Assembly: GCA_903824515.1 (NCBI GenBank) | Contig: CAIJXA010000041.1 | Location: forward strand, 1-47,304 | Source of the DNA: an uncultured bacterium | GTDB taxonomy: Bacteria; Patescibacteriota; Minisyncoccia; Moranbacterales; GWC2-37-73 | Length of the DNA: 47,304 bases | Direction of reading: 5' to 3' | Shown: piece by piece, positions 1 through 7,387 of the stretch | Numbering within the stretch: the first letter of the stretch is position 1 | Layout: each line of letters opens with the position of its first letter | Notes under the pieces: generated by a model | What the model saw: only the letters and a program-made list of their open reading frames with translations | Databases searched by the model: none | What the model was told of the DNA's origin: nothing | Translations under genes and position numbers: made by a program

Positions 1-12
1 AAGTTGATAGTC

Positions 13-41
13 TTGACAAAAAATGGCATATGTGCTAGCCT
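13..41 (+). promoter_or_regulatory. sigma70-type promoter of the collagen-like gene
   Basis: A TTGACA box (13-18), a 17-nt spacer and a TAGCCT box (36-41) preceded by TGC form a good extended -10 promoter. The layout closely matches the promoter at 2163-2191, which also carries TGGC in the spacer and TGCTAGNCT at the -10. A GGAG at 59-62 lies unusually far (25 nt) from the ATG at 88, so the ribosome site is not clear. Confidence 0.7.
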
Positions 42-87
42 ACACAATCCTGAAACAAGGAGTAATTAATTATTCAGCAATAATCAC

Positions 88-990
88 ATGAACAAAAAAA
101 TCGCGGTACTAACTATCGCATTTAGTGTAGTGGGTTTTTCAACTAATGTGGCCTCGGCTAGCATTATTGTCAGCAGCGTAAACAGCAATAGCAACACAAA
201 CAATGTGAGTTCTTCTTCGAGCTCAACTTCAAATGCTACAACTGGCAGTGTAACTGCAACTGGCGGAACAGCAACCATAAATGGCGGCTCAACCTGCTCT
301 AGCTGTGGAAAAACTTCAACAACAGCCACCGGAGGAACTGCAACAGTGTCCGGCGGAAGCGCAAGTTCAACTTCAAGCAACAACACCTCGGTAAATCAAA
401 GCCAAAGCTCAGCTTCAGCTTCACAAGTAATCGTGGGCGGATCAGGAGCAACTGGCACAGTTTATGCATACACAGGAGCAACTGGTGCAACAGGAGCAAC
501 TGGATCCGCTGGCGCAACCGGAACTGCCGGAACCAATGGAACAAGTGGTACAAATGGCAAAGATGGTGTTAACGGCAAAGATGGAGCTAATGGAGCTACC
601 GGTGCCACAGGAGCTACTGGCGCAACAGGTGCAACGGGAGCGGCTGGAACAAATGGAATTAATGGCAAAGATGGCGCTACTGGAGCTACTGGTGCCGCTG
701 GAATAAATGGAACAAATGGAACAAATGGAACCAATGGAACCAATGGAACCAATGGAACAAATGGTTCTGATGGCAAAGATGGAAAGGATGGTAAAAATGG
801 TAAGGATGGAAAAAGTCACAAAAAAACAGTTATAATTGAGCGAATATTGCCATCAACAGGCCCTAGCGCAGCTGGACTGGCTGGACTTGGACTACTTTCC
901 CTTCTTGCTGCTGGATTTGCTGCAAAGAAATTTTTTCTAAACAGCAAGGTTAGCAAATTTAGCCTTGGTAAACTTGGTAAATTAGCTTAA
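88..990 (+). CDS. Collagen-like LPXTG surface protein
   Basis: Predicted secreted cell-surface fibre protein of 300 residues. A signal peptide spans about residues 1-24 and ends in ASA. A Ser/Thr/Asn-rich stalk with TGSVTATGGTATI-type repeats and a CSSC pair follows. Gly-X-Y triplets run from about residue 130 to 247, mostly GAT, GTN and GKD. The C-terminus has an LPSTG sorting motif (254-258), a hydrophobic segment and a basic tail, the classic sortase substrate layout. The adjacent sortase gene is the likely processing enzyme. The stalk resembles the N-terminus of the protein at 2342. The collagen-like region is low-complexity and could vary in length between strains. Family assignment is firm; the ligand or role is unknown. 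Confidence 0.9.
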   Translation: MNKKIAVLTIAFSVVGFSTNVASASIIVSSVNSNSNTNNVSSSSSSTSNATTGSVTATGGTATINGGSTCSSCGKTSTTATGGTATVSGGSASSTSSNNTSVNQSQSSASASQVIVGGSGATGTVYAYTGATGATGATGSAGATGTAGTNGTSGTNGKDGVNGKDGANGATGATGATGATGATGAAGTNGINGKDGATGATGAAGINGTNGTNGTNGTNGTNGTNGSDGKDGKDGKNGKDGKSHKKTVIIERILPSTGPSAAGLAGLGLLSLLAAGFAAKKFFLNSKVSKFSLGKLGKLA

Positions 991-1160
991 TAAAAGGGGT
1001 ATTAATGCTCCGGGGGCAAACCCCGCACCCTACGAGCTCACGAGGCAAGACATGTCACTCGTGAGCGACGTGTCAAGCCTCGTAGGCAAATCAACCCTTT
1101 GCTGCGTCCATTGAATCTGTCCAGATACACATCGGGACGCTTACTTCGCTAGATAATAAA
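988..1160 (+). ncRNA. Structured RNA, copy A (pairs with 28111-28256)
   Basis: This gene-free stretch starts at the stop codon of the collagen-like gene. It folds into CGGGG/CCCCG (loop GCAAA), CCTACGAG/CTCGTAGG enclosing CTCACGAG/CTCGTGAG, AAAGGG/CCCTTT as an outer pairing, and GCGTCC/GGACGC. It ends CTAGATAATAAA, whose TAATA can pair with TATTA of the 5' GGTATTAAT. The same 5' and 3' termini occur at 28111-28256 around stems of different sequence. It may be a free RNA or a leader for the sortase gene. I do not recognise the Rfam family with certainty; raiA-motif RNA is a candidate to test. Confidence 0.75.
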
Positions 1161-1185
1161 GCATAATTTCTTGAATTTCAAAATA

Positions 1186-2043
1186 ATGTCTTTCATATCT
1201 GAAAACATGAAATTTCAACTGAAAAAGGCTGCATTGCTTTGCATCCTTTTTTCAGCTGTATTCTTTGGCTCATTTTATCTCATGAATTTTTTTGATCCGA
1301 ATCCTGCTCTCAAAACCAAAGCAATTAAGCCGGTTCAAAATATTAATGTGGCTGATAATATTGAGCTTCAAAAAAGAGCTGGAAACGATAATATCAATCT
1401 AGCTGCCTTTGATGATTGGGCTAAAGTGAACAATCTTTCCGGCGACAATATCTATGATGCCGACCCGGATAAGGACGGTTTGCCAAATTATTTGGAATAT
1501 ATTCATGGAACTGATCCAAATAATGCTGACTCTGATGGGGATGGATTTTTTGATGGAACGGAAATTACTAATGGTTATGACCCAGATTCAAAGGGTGATG
1601 CAATGACAGTTGTATCAGTTAAAATCGACAAATTGGGCGTTGATGCGCCAATGGTTTGGTCAAAAACTGACATTGAAGCGAATATGTTGAAGGATCTGGA
1701 AAGTGGCTTGAGCCATTTCATGAAAACCGCAGCACCGGGACAAAACGGAAATATGATTGTTTCTGGTCATTCCAGCAACTATGCTTGGGCAAAAGGTGGC
1801 TACAATCACATTCTTGAAAAGCTCAACGATCTGCAAACTGGCGACCTTGTGACATTTCAAACGGTGCAAAAAAATGGCCGAATTATCGACTATCAATACA
1901 AAATCACAAGCAAGTTCGTCACAACTGCCAATGATCAGAAAATCTTCGAAAACACGCCAAATCCGACGCTAACGCTGACGACATGTTGGCCGTTGGGGAC
2001 AAATTTGAAAAGATTAATTATCAAGGCGGAGCTTGTAAAGTAA
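1186..2043 (+). CDS. Sortase with thrombospondin-type-3-like Ca-binding repeats
   Basis: Membrane-anchored transpeptidase expected to process LPXTG proteins such as the collagen-like neighbour. The hydrophobic N-terminal anchor covers about residues 15-32. Residues about 95-145 contain D-x-D-x-DG-type repeats (DADPDKDGLPNYLEY, DSDGDGFFDGTE), typical of Ca-binding type-3 repeats. The sortase fold follows, with the catalytic His in SGHSS (His195), Cys in LTLTTCW (Cys267) and Arg in NLKRLI (Arg276). The start is uncertain: ATG at 1186, ATG at 1207 and a TTG at 1171 are all in frame and none has a clear Shine-Dalgarno. The sortase class is not certain. The Ca repeats may gate activity or hold the enzyme off the membrane; that is inference. 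Confidence 0.88.
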   Translation: MSFISENMKFQLKKAALLCILFSAVFFGSFYLMNFFDPNPALKTKAIKPVQNINVADNIELQKRAGNDNINLAAFDDWAKVNNLSGDNIYDADPDKDGLPNYLEYIHGTDPNNADSDGDGFFDGTEITNGYDPDSKGDAMTVVSVKIDKLGVDAPMVWSKTDIEANMLKDLESGLSHFMKTAAPGQNGNMIVSGHSSNYAWAKGGYNHILEKLNDLQTGDLVTFQTVQKNGRIIDYQYKITSKFVTTANDQKIFENTPNPTLTLTTCWPLGTNLKRLIIKAELVK

Positions 2044-2106
2044 AGCGCATAACGTGAAACATCAAATGCATAACGCGAAATACGCACCAAAAAAATCTTA
2101 CCCTCC

Positions 2107-2134
2107 AAAATCAGCTTGTTTGAGCTGATTTTGG
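2107..2134 (+). terminator. Terminator after the sortase gene
   Basis: A 10-bp perfect stem, AAAATCAGCT / AGCTGATTTT, with a 6-nt loop. The 3' arm supplies the short T-run, so it is of moderate strength. Confidence 0.55.
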
Positions 2135-2162
2135 CTATGGGGTTGACAAATTTGGCGAAGGG

Positions 2163-2191
2163 TTGACAGAATGGCTTTTTTCTGCTAGACT
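2163..2191 (+). promoter_or_regulatory. Promoter of the exported protein gene at 2342
   Basis: TTGACA (2163-2168), 17-nt spacer, then TAGACT (2186-2191) preceded by TGC. A second GGGTTGACA lies 21 nt upstream (from 2140). It is similar in detail to the promoter at 13-41, suggesting that the surface genes are co-regulated. Confidence 0.7.
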
Positions 2192-2341
2192 GCTTAGTTC
2201 TGAAAATCATGTCTATATTTAAATCGGTGCTTTTGTTTCGCAAAATATATCATAGAAACAAGCATCGAAAAAGTACAGAATTTATAAGTTTTTTTGACAA
2301 GTTCATAGGATTTTAAACAACAAATAAACGGAGAGGTAGCG

Positions 2342-3586
2342 ATGAAAAAAAATAGAATTAAAATCGTATTATTTTCATTGGCATTGTTACTGCCAACAGT
2401 GGCCAGGGCAAGTTCGCCTGCGCCAACAACACCAATTGTTGTAGACCCAACTATTATAGTACAGGTTGCGGATGCTAACAACAATATATATTCGGCAAAG
2501 AGCAGTTCGGAGTCGAATACAAACGTTACAACGGGACCGGTTACGGCAGGAGGAGGTTCAGCAATTGTGAATCTTGACCAAAAGTATGCCAGTTTCTTGG
2601 CGGCGCCATTGACAAGTGTCAATCTTCCAGCTGGTTCTTCAGCTGGGACTTATGGACACCTGCCAACACAGTTCGACCTTAAAATTGCAATCAGTGTGAT
2701 TCGCAAGCTTGATGGTCGAAATTTTAAAATCATGGTGGAGACCATGAAAAAAAGTGGCTCTAAAGATTGGGATGAAATTAGTGGTGATATTATTTCATCG
2801 CCACTAGTAAAAAACAGATTTTCACCACTAAGAGAAAATGAATCAGTCTGCTTTTTATCAGAGATTCCTGCTTCAGGAATTAATGATGAAGATGTAGTCG
2901 GAATTATTTCCTATAATTCCAAACTTAACAAAAAGCAGCCGGTCTTGCCAACAGACTTTCTGGCAAAGGTTTACTCCGATGCAAGCAAACTGGGGGCAAA
3001 CCGAGCAATTTTTGTGGATCAATTTTGTCAAGCACATTTGACATCTTCGGCTGATGGTCTGTCAGTCGGTGGTGCGCTGAGTTGGATTTCCAAATGTTTT
3101 ACATTTGGTCAGTCAACTTCAGCTGGTGTCAGCACACAAGGTGGCAATAGCACCCAGTATAACAACGCTGGGGTTATCGTTATTTTGTATCGGGAAGACG
3201 CTGCCGTGAAGGTTGTTGTTGAGAAAAGTGTATACAATACTTCGCAGCGTATCGTAGACACCAAAAATGAAGTTGTCGATTGTTACCGCTATTGCTACAA
3301 TAACCTGACGCTTCGTAATCGCCTTGGAAGGGATTGCATTGAATCGTATGTTAACAGTGGTGATGTCAAGTTTCTCAATGAAGCCAGATATCACTTTGAA
3401 GTAGCAGAGAGGAATCTTTTGAACGGTTGGGATATTAAATCTCACCAAGTAGAGTCGACACAAATAATGGCTGGAGTATATTATCTTCAGGCAGGTTGTA
3501 TTTTGCTGACTGACGGTAAGGCTTCGGCAATTTCTTTTGCGAAGGCGAAAAAACTTGAAAGAATCCCAACTGGATTCTCCAAGTAA
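2342..3586 (+). CDS. Exported protein of unknown function
   Basis: A 414-residue protein that I do not recognise. It starts with a signal peptide (residues 1-22, basic MKKNRIK then a hydrophobic core ending ARA). Residues about 48-76 (SSSESNTNVTTGPVTAGGG and onward) resemble the Ser/Thr stalk of the collagen-like protein at 88. The C-terminal third has several Cys (CYRYC, DCIES, AGCILL) and an Ala-rich helical stretch that might be TPR-like. There is no C-terminal anchor. An AACGGAGAGG ribosome site precedes the ATG. Its own promoter and the matching N-terminus suggest that it works with the surface fibre, by inference only. Confidence 0.75.
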   Translation: MKKNRIKIVLFSLALLLPTVARASSPAPTTPIVVDPTIIVQVADANNNIYSAKSSSESNTNVTTGPVTAGGGSAIVNLDQKYASFLAAPLTSVNLPAGSSAGTYGHLPTQFDLKIAISVIRKLDGRNFKIMVETMKKSGSKDWDEISGDIISSPLVKNRFSPLRENESVCFLSEIPASGINDEDVVGIISYNSKLNKKQPVLPTDFLAKVYSDASKLGANRAIFVDQFCQAHLTSSADGLSVGGALSWISKCFTFGQSTSAGVSTQGGNSTQYNNAGVIVILYREDAAVKVVVEKSVYNTSQRIVDTKNEVVDCYRYCYNNLTLRNRLGRDCIESYVNSGDVKFLNEARYHFEVAERNLLNGWDIKSHQVESTQIMAGVYYLQAGCILLTDGKASAISFAKAKKLERIPTGFSK

Positions 3587-3611
3587 AATATTTTCAATTC
3601 TGTCAATCAAC

Positions 3612-3645
3612 GGGTGAGCTTCAAGCGAAGTTCACCCAAAAAAAA
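3612..3645 (+). other. Hairpin with A-tail downstream of the 2342 gene
   Basis: GGGTGA-CTTC / GAAG-TCACCC with a loop of AAGC, followed by eight A rather than T residues. It is not a canonical intrinsic terminator on the plus strand. It may protect the 3' end or process the transcript. A similar A-tailed hairpin follows the next gene (4609-4642). Confidence 0.5.
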
Positions 3646-3660
3646 TCCGGGAGCATTATT

Positions 3661-4590
3661 ATGAAAAAAGTTTTGGGTTTATTGCTTGGAATCATGCTTT
3701 CGCTGCCGATTGCGTCGCAGGCGTTTAGTCCGACCGGTGATGAAATGGTTGGCGGCAAGACAGCGACCACTGCTCAGGTTCATCGTACACCTGCAACGGT
3801 GTACATTGAAAATGGCAACAGTGTTGTTGTCAAAAAATATTCTGCAAAACCGTCACTCACAGCCAGAAGAGTAAAAGACCTGATTGACGAGACTGACGGT
3901 CTGCAAAAGGAGACCGCTGGTCTCAAAGATGAAGTGGGGAAACTCTCGACTGGGTTAGCTAAAAATACTAAAGCGGTCGATGAAGCAGGGAAAAACATCT
4001 CAGGGCTTGCAACGGCAGTTGAAAATACTGCTAAAGCTATGACGGGGATGGACGGCAAAATGAGCCAGTATTTTTGGCTCACACTTGTATTGCTGCTTAT
4101 TTTGTTAGTAGTAGTCCTTTCCAGAATTCGTGCAGCCCATTCTGTCAGTGAGGAACTGCTAAATGTAGTCCATGCAGGTTTTCAAACAGCAAAGGTTGAT
4201 CAGCTCGCTACACAGGATGAAGTTGTTACAACTCGTGCTGAGGTGGCAAAAATTCCGGATGCGTTAGTAAAGCTCAAAAGGCTTGCAACAGTACTGGAGT
4301 TTAAAGACGTTGACGGAAAAGGTTTAAATGTAACTGTCATGCCGCTCATCATTGACGGCAATGTTTTTACATTAAGACTTCCTGATTCGGTCGACCCAAC
4401 TGCCGCCTATACGGATTCAACAATTCCAAGAACACCGGCCAAAAATCGCTCGCACTTGGTAAGCACAGATGAAGAAACTATCAAGGCTTACTACGGAGGC
4501 GAATTTAACGGTCACGACGATGCATCATCACTGAAGCTGAGAATAATAAAAGCAGCCTTCAGGAATGGTGAAATTGTCGAAAACAAGTAA
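3661..4590 (+). CDS. Signal-peptide protein with coiled coil and one membrane helix
   Basis: A 309-residue protein of no family I recognise. A signal peptide (about residues 1-21, ending SQA) is followed by an exported segment and a heptad-like coiled coil (about 65-125, rich in K/E/D/L/V). A strong transmembrane helix follows (about 138-158, LTLVLLLILLVVVL). The remaining 150 residues would be cytoplasmic and begin with another helical part. GGGAGCATTATT provides the ribosome site. It lies directly after the 2342 gene and probably shares its transcript. The bitopic layout would suit a link between a surface structure and the cytoplasm; that is inference. Confidence 0.75.
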   Translation: MKKVLGLLLGIMLSLPIASQAFSPTGDEMVGGKTATTAQVHRTPATVYIENGNSVVVKKYSAKPSLTARRVKDLIDETDGLQKETAGLKDEVGKLSTGLAKNTKAVDEAGKNISGLATAVENTAKAMTGMDGKMSQYFWLTLVLLLILLVVVLSRIRAAHSVSEELLNVVHAGFQTAKVDQLATQDEVVTTRAEVAKIPDALVKLKRLATVLEFKDVDGKGLNVTVMPLIIDGNVFTLRLPDSVDPTAAYTDSTIPRTPAKNRSHLVSTDEETIKAYYGGEFNGHDDASSLKLRIIKAAFRNGEIVENK

Positions 4591-4608
4591 GTGGTGTTTG
4601 TTTGAACC

Positions 4609-5003
4609 GAAGCTAGAGTGACAGCAATACCATTCTAGCTTCAAAAAAAAATAAAATTTAGAGTCTATCTTGGCGACAGCTTGCGTTCTCTGGAAGCAAG
4701 TTTCGTTTCGAAGATAAACTTTAAGTTTCTGAAACGCTCTCCGGAGGTTTCAAAAAATTGTCGTGCTCATAGCAGACAAACCTGGATGCTCTCTCGAGAT
4801 CCAAACTATTTCCATCGTCATCTTGTGGGTTGGAAATATCAAAGTCATCTTAAACCTAAGATGCAAAGCCGTTCTAAAACACTGAACGAAAAAAATTTAG
4901 GAAAATTTAATCTCCAAGCTAAAACACTGATTGGAGAAGAAATCAATGTATTTCACATATAAGAGGCCAATATCATAAAACACTTGATATTCGGTCTCTT
5001 TTG
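4609..5003 (+). ncRNA. Candidate multi-hairpin noncoding RNA with repeated TAAAACACT loops
   Basis: At least eight near-perfect hairpins lie in a row: GAAGCTAGA/TCTAGCTTC (4609-4642), CTTGC/GCAAG (4680-4700), GAAAC-CTC/GAG-GTTTC with a UCCG tetraloop (4731-4751), TATTTCCA/TGGAAATA (4807-4838), CATCTTA/TAAGATG (4846-4863), CGTTC/GAACG (4870-4888), TCTCCAA/TTGGAGA (4911-4937) and the terminator stem at 4961-5000. The last three share the identical 9-nt loop TAAAACACT. No convincing start or protein family fits the 93-codon open frame across it. No clear promoter is visible, so it may be processed from the upstream transcript. Confidence 0.7.
4961..5003 (+). terminator. Intrinsic terminator ending the hairpin RNA
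   Basis: A stem of AAGAG-CC-AATATCA with TGATATT-CGG-TCTCTT, loop TAAAACACT, followed by TTTT. It closes the multi-hairpin region and separates it from the promoter at 5070. Confidence 0.75.
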
Positions 5004-5069
5004 CGTTTTAGGGGCGAAAAATGATTTCAACGCATAAGCAATGAACTACAGCTTTCGCCATTTTTCAAC

Positions 5070-5098
5070 TTGACAAAGACAAAAATTATTGCTATGAT
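5070..5098 (+). promoter_or_regulatory. Promoter of the polysaccharide operon
   Basis: TTGACA (5070-5075), a 17-nt spacer and TATGAT (5093-5098) with an upstream TGC. The transcript would start near 5105, about 48 nt before the glycosyltransferase ATG, and could read through the next three genes. Confidence 0.75.
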
Positions 5099-5152
5099 TC
5101 ACAGTTATCATTTTACATAGTATATATATTTGATTTGTAAATATGTAGGTTT

Positions 5153-6277
5153 ATGCGAATAGCATTTATTGGACAAAAAGGATTGCCGGCAAAAAGCGGA
5201 GGTGTTGAAAAACATGTCGAAGAAATTGCCAAGCGAATGGCCCAACAGGGACACCAGGTTTTTGTCTATGTTCGGAATAATTTTACATCCAAAGAATTGA
5301 CGCAGCTTGATGGCTTGCAACTTGTGCACTTGCCAAGCATTTCAACAAAACATTTGGATGCAATTTCCCACACGTTCTTGGCCAGCATTCATAGTCTTTT
5401 TTGCAAATATGAAGTTGTGCACTATCATGGAATTGGTCCAGCATTTTTTGCCTGGCTTCCTAAATTGTTTAATCGAAAAACAGCTGTCGTTGTCACGATT
5501 CATTATCAAGATTATCATCACAAAAAATGGGGCAGCTTTGCAAAACTTTGCTTGCGTCTGGGTGAATTTGTGGCGTGCACTGTCTCAAACAAGACAATTG
5601 TAGTAAACAAAGCATTAGCGCTGGTGACCGAAAAGAAATACGGCCGAGTATCAAACATAATTCCAAACGGATCAGACATTAGCTATTCGCCGCAAATTGA
5701 TGCAATAACTCAGTGGGGACTAAAGGAAAAAAAGTATATATTATCAGTTGGTCGCCTTGCCAAAAATGAAAGTGTGCACTTGATGATTGAAGCGTTCAAA
5801 CAACTTGAAGATGCCTCTAAAATTTCAAATAATTTTAAATTAGTCATAGTTGGAGAAGGACTTTACGGCGATGATTATATAAAATATCTCAATACCATAG
5901 TTGAGGGGCGCGATAACATTATTTTTGTCGGTTCGCAAAAAGGCGAGTCATTGGAACAGTTGTTTTCTCATGCCTATCTTTTTGTGCAGCCATCAACTTT
6001 GCCAAAAATATCCATCGCACTTCTTGAAGCGATGAGTTGCGGACTAACTCCGCTTGTGGCAGAAACGGCAGAAAACAGAGAGGTGATTAAGGACGATGGG
6101 TTTACATTTGTAGCTGGCTCAATAATGGATTTGCGAGACAAGCTTGCATTTTTACTTAGTCGCACTGATGAAGTCAAAAGAGTGGGCCAAAGAGCAAAGA
6201 AAAAAATGGAAGAAGAATATAGTTGGGATTCAATTTCTAAAAAAATAATTCAAGTTTATCAAGAAATATTAAATTAA
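5153..6277 (+). CDS. GT4-family glycosyltransferase
   Basis: Retaining sugar transferase of the GT-B fold, 374 residues, probably building an envelope or exopolysaccharide on the cytoplasmic face of the membrane. The N-terminal domain has the nucleotide-independent start MRIAFIGQKGLPAKSGGVEKH, a glycine-rich acceptor loop typical of GT4. The C-terminal domain has SVGRLAKNES and a E-x7-E-type donor site around ALLEAMSCG and AENREV. It is the first gene after the promoter at 5070 and is followed 6 nt later by a Wzz-like gene. The donor and acceptor sugars cannot be told from sequence. Confidence 0.88.
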   Translation: MRIAFIGQKGLPAKSGGVEKHVEEIAKRMAQQGHQVFVYVRNNFTSKELTQLDGLQLVHLPSISTKHLDAISHTFLASIHSLFCKYEVVHYHGIGPAFFAWLPKLFNRKTAVVVTIHYQDYHHKKWGSFAKLCLRLGEFVACTVSNKTIVVNKALALVTEKKYGRVSNIIPNGSDISYSPQIDAITQWGLKEKKYILSVGRLAKNESVHLMIEAFKQLEDASKISNNFKLVIVGEGLYGDDYIKYLNTIVEGRDNIIFVGSQKGESLEQLFSHAYLFVQPSTLPKISIALLEAMSCGLTPLVAETAENREVIKDDGFTFVAGSIMDLRDKLAFLLSRTDEVKRVGQRAKKKMEEEYSWDSISKKIIQVYQEILN

Positions 6278-6283
6278 ACTCCT

Positions 6284-7354
6284 ATGAATAATAAAATAAG
6301 GGAAACATTAAAAAATATTCATTTTTCAGCTCAAGGCATAGTCTTTGCAATTGTTTTAAGCTTGGCATTTTTCTTGCTTGGCATGGGCAAACTAAAAACA
6401 TATCAAAGTGAAATGACTATTTTAGTCGTTTCTAAGTCGGCCAACGCCATAAATCAGCAAACCCAAATTTTGGACAATATTATGCAACTGCCAAAAACTC
6501 TTTCATTTTATGATAGACTCCTGAAAGATAATCCCTCTCTTGAGGATTCTGCTGCTGGAGAAGATCCCGCCAATCGAAAAAAGAGTTGGAATAATATGAT
6601 TTCAATTATGCAGATTAGCAAAAATGGTTCAATGATTTCAATTACGCTTTCGATTAACAGTCCAGTAGATTCCGAAATAATTGCCACTAAAACTGTTCGC
6701 ACGCTGCTTGATGTTACTAGCGCATATTACAATATAAAAGACGATCTTGATTTGCGAATTGTCGATGGACCAATAACCAGGGTGATTGTTCCTGGTTGGC
6801 AATGGTTGCTGGTCGCTAGTATATTTTTGGGTAGTTTAGTTTCTATGGCATTCGGCAAAATTATCACACTGCAAGACAAGCCTTCTCGCTTGCAAAATAT
6901 GCTTGAAAACAATCCATTAAGAAATTTCAGTTTTGTCAAAAAGGACAAACAATCAATGCCAATTGAGGCTTTGGAAAGTTTATACAAAGAGGATGCACGT
7001 CAAGATGCTGCAACTGAAGTTGTCGCTCAAGATATCAATAAAACTGAAGATTTGGCTACTCAGACTTCAGCCAAAAATAAAGTTGAATTTCCCGAGGAAG
7101 AAGTCAAAAATATTCAGGAAATTGCAAACCGAAATATATATCCAAATTTTCCGGAAATGCCAGTTCATGGCGTTTCCAGATCTTCAGCCCCAGACAATCT
7201 CCCAATAGCAGATTTTGGTGCTGAATTTGATCACAAAAACAAAGAGGAAGTCAAAGACATGCCAGGAGAGCATGAAGCCAAAGAAATTACCCATGAGCCT
7301 ACCGCTGACCAGCTCAAAGAAAGACTCAACCAATTGCTGCGTGGAGAAATGTAA
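6284..7354 (+). CDS. Wzz-like chain-length determinant / polysaccharide co-polymerase
   Basis: A 356-residue inner-membrane protein with two membrane helices (about 19-35 and 170-190) flanking an exported domain, the architecture of Wzz and capsule co-polymerase proteins. The exported part has the YQSEMTILVVSKSANAINQQTQIL segment usual near the first helix. The last 150 residues are a long acidic, charged cytoplasmic tail without a kinase domain, longer than in simple Wzz proteins. It is predicted to set polymer length with the flanking glycosyltransferase. Family match is by topology and by the short pre- and post-helix motifs, so it is moderately certain. Confidence 0.7.
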   Translation: MNNKIRETLKNIHFSAQGIVFAIVLSLAFFLLGMGKLKTYQSEMTILVVSKSANAINQQTQILDNIMQLPKTLSFYDRLLKDNPSLEDSAAGEDPANRKKSWNNMISIMQISKNGSMISITLSINSPVDSEIIATKTVRTLLDVTSAYYNIKDDLDLRIVDGPITRVIVPGWQWLLVASIFLGSLVSMAFGKIITLQDKPSRLQNMLENNPLRNFSFVKKDKQSMPIEALESLYKEDARQDAATEVVAQDINKTEDLATQTSAKNKVEFPEEEVKNIQEIANRNIYPNFPEMPVHGVSRSSAPDNLPIADFGAEFDHKNKEEVKDMPGEHEAKEITHEPTADQLKERLNQLLRGEM

Positions 7355-7387
7355 GAACATACCAATTTACTATTCGCTTCATTTTTC

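Noticed and set aside
442..819. Long minus-strand frames opposite the collagen-like gene
   Set aside because: They are low-complexity shadows of the Gly-X-Y codons and lack start signals.
988..1160. A tRNA or tmRNA at copy A
   Set aside because: There is no cloverleaf, no CCA end and no tmRNA tag frame; the folding differs.
3647..3660. Antisense pairing of CCGGGAGCATTATT with copy A
   Set aside because: The similarity is short and overlaps the ribosome site of the 3661 gene, so it is probably chance.
4681..4962. A 93-codon open frame on the plus strand
   Set aside because: It starts with TTG, lacks a ribosome site, has no family, and runs through a chain of perfect hairpins. A structural RNA explains the region better.
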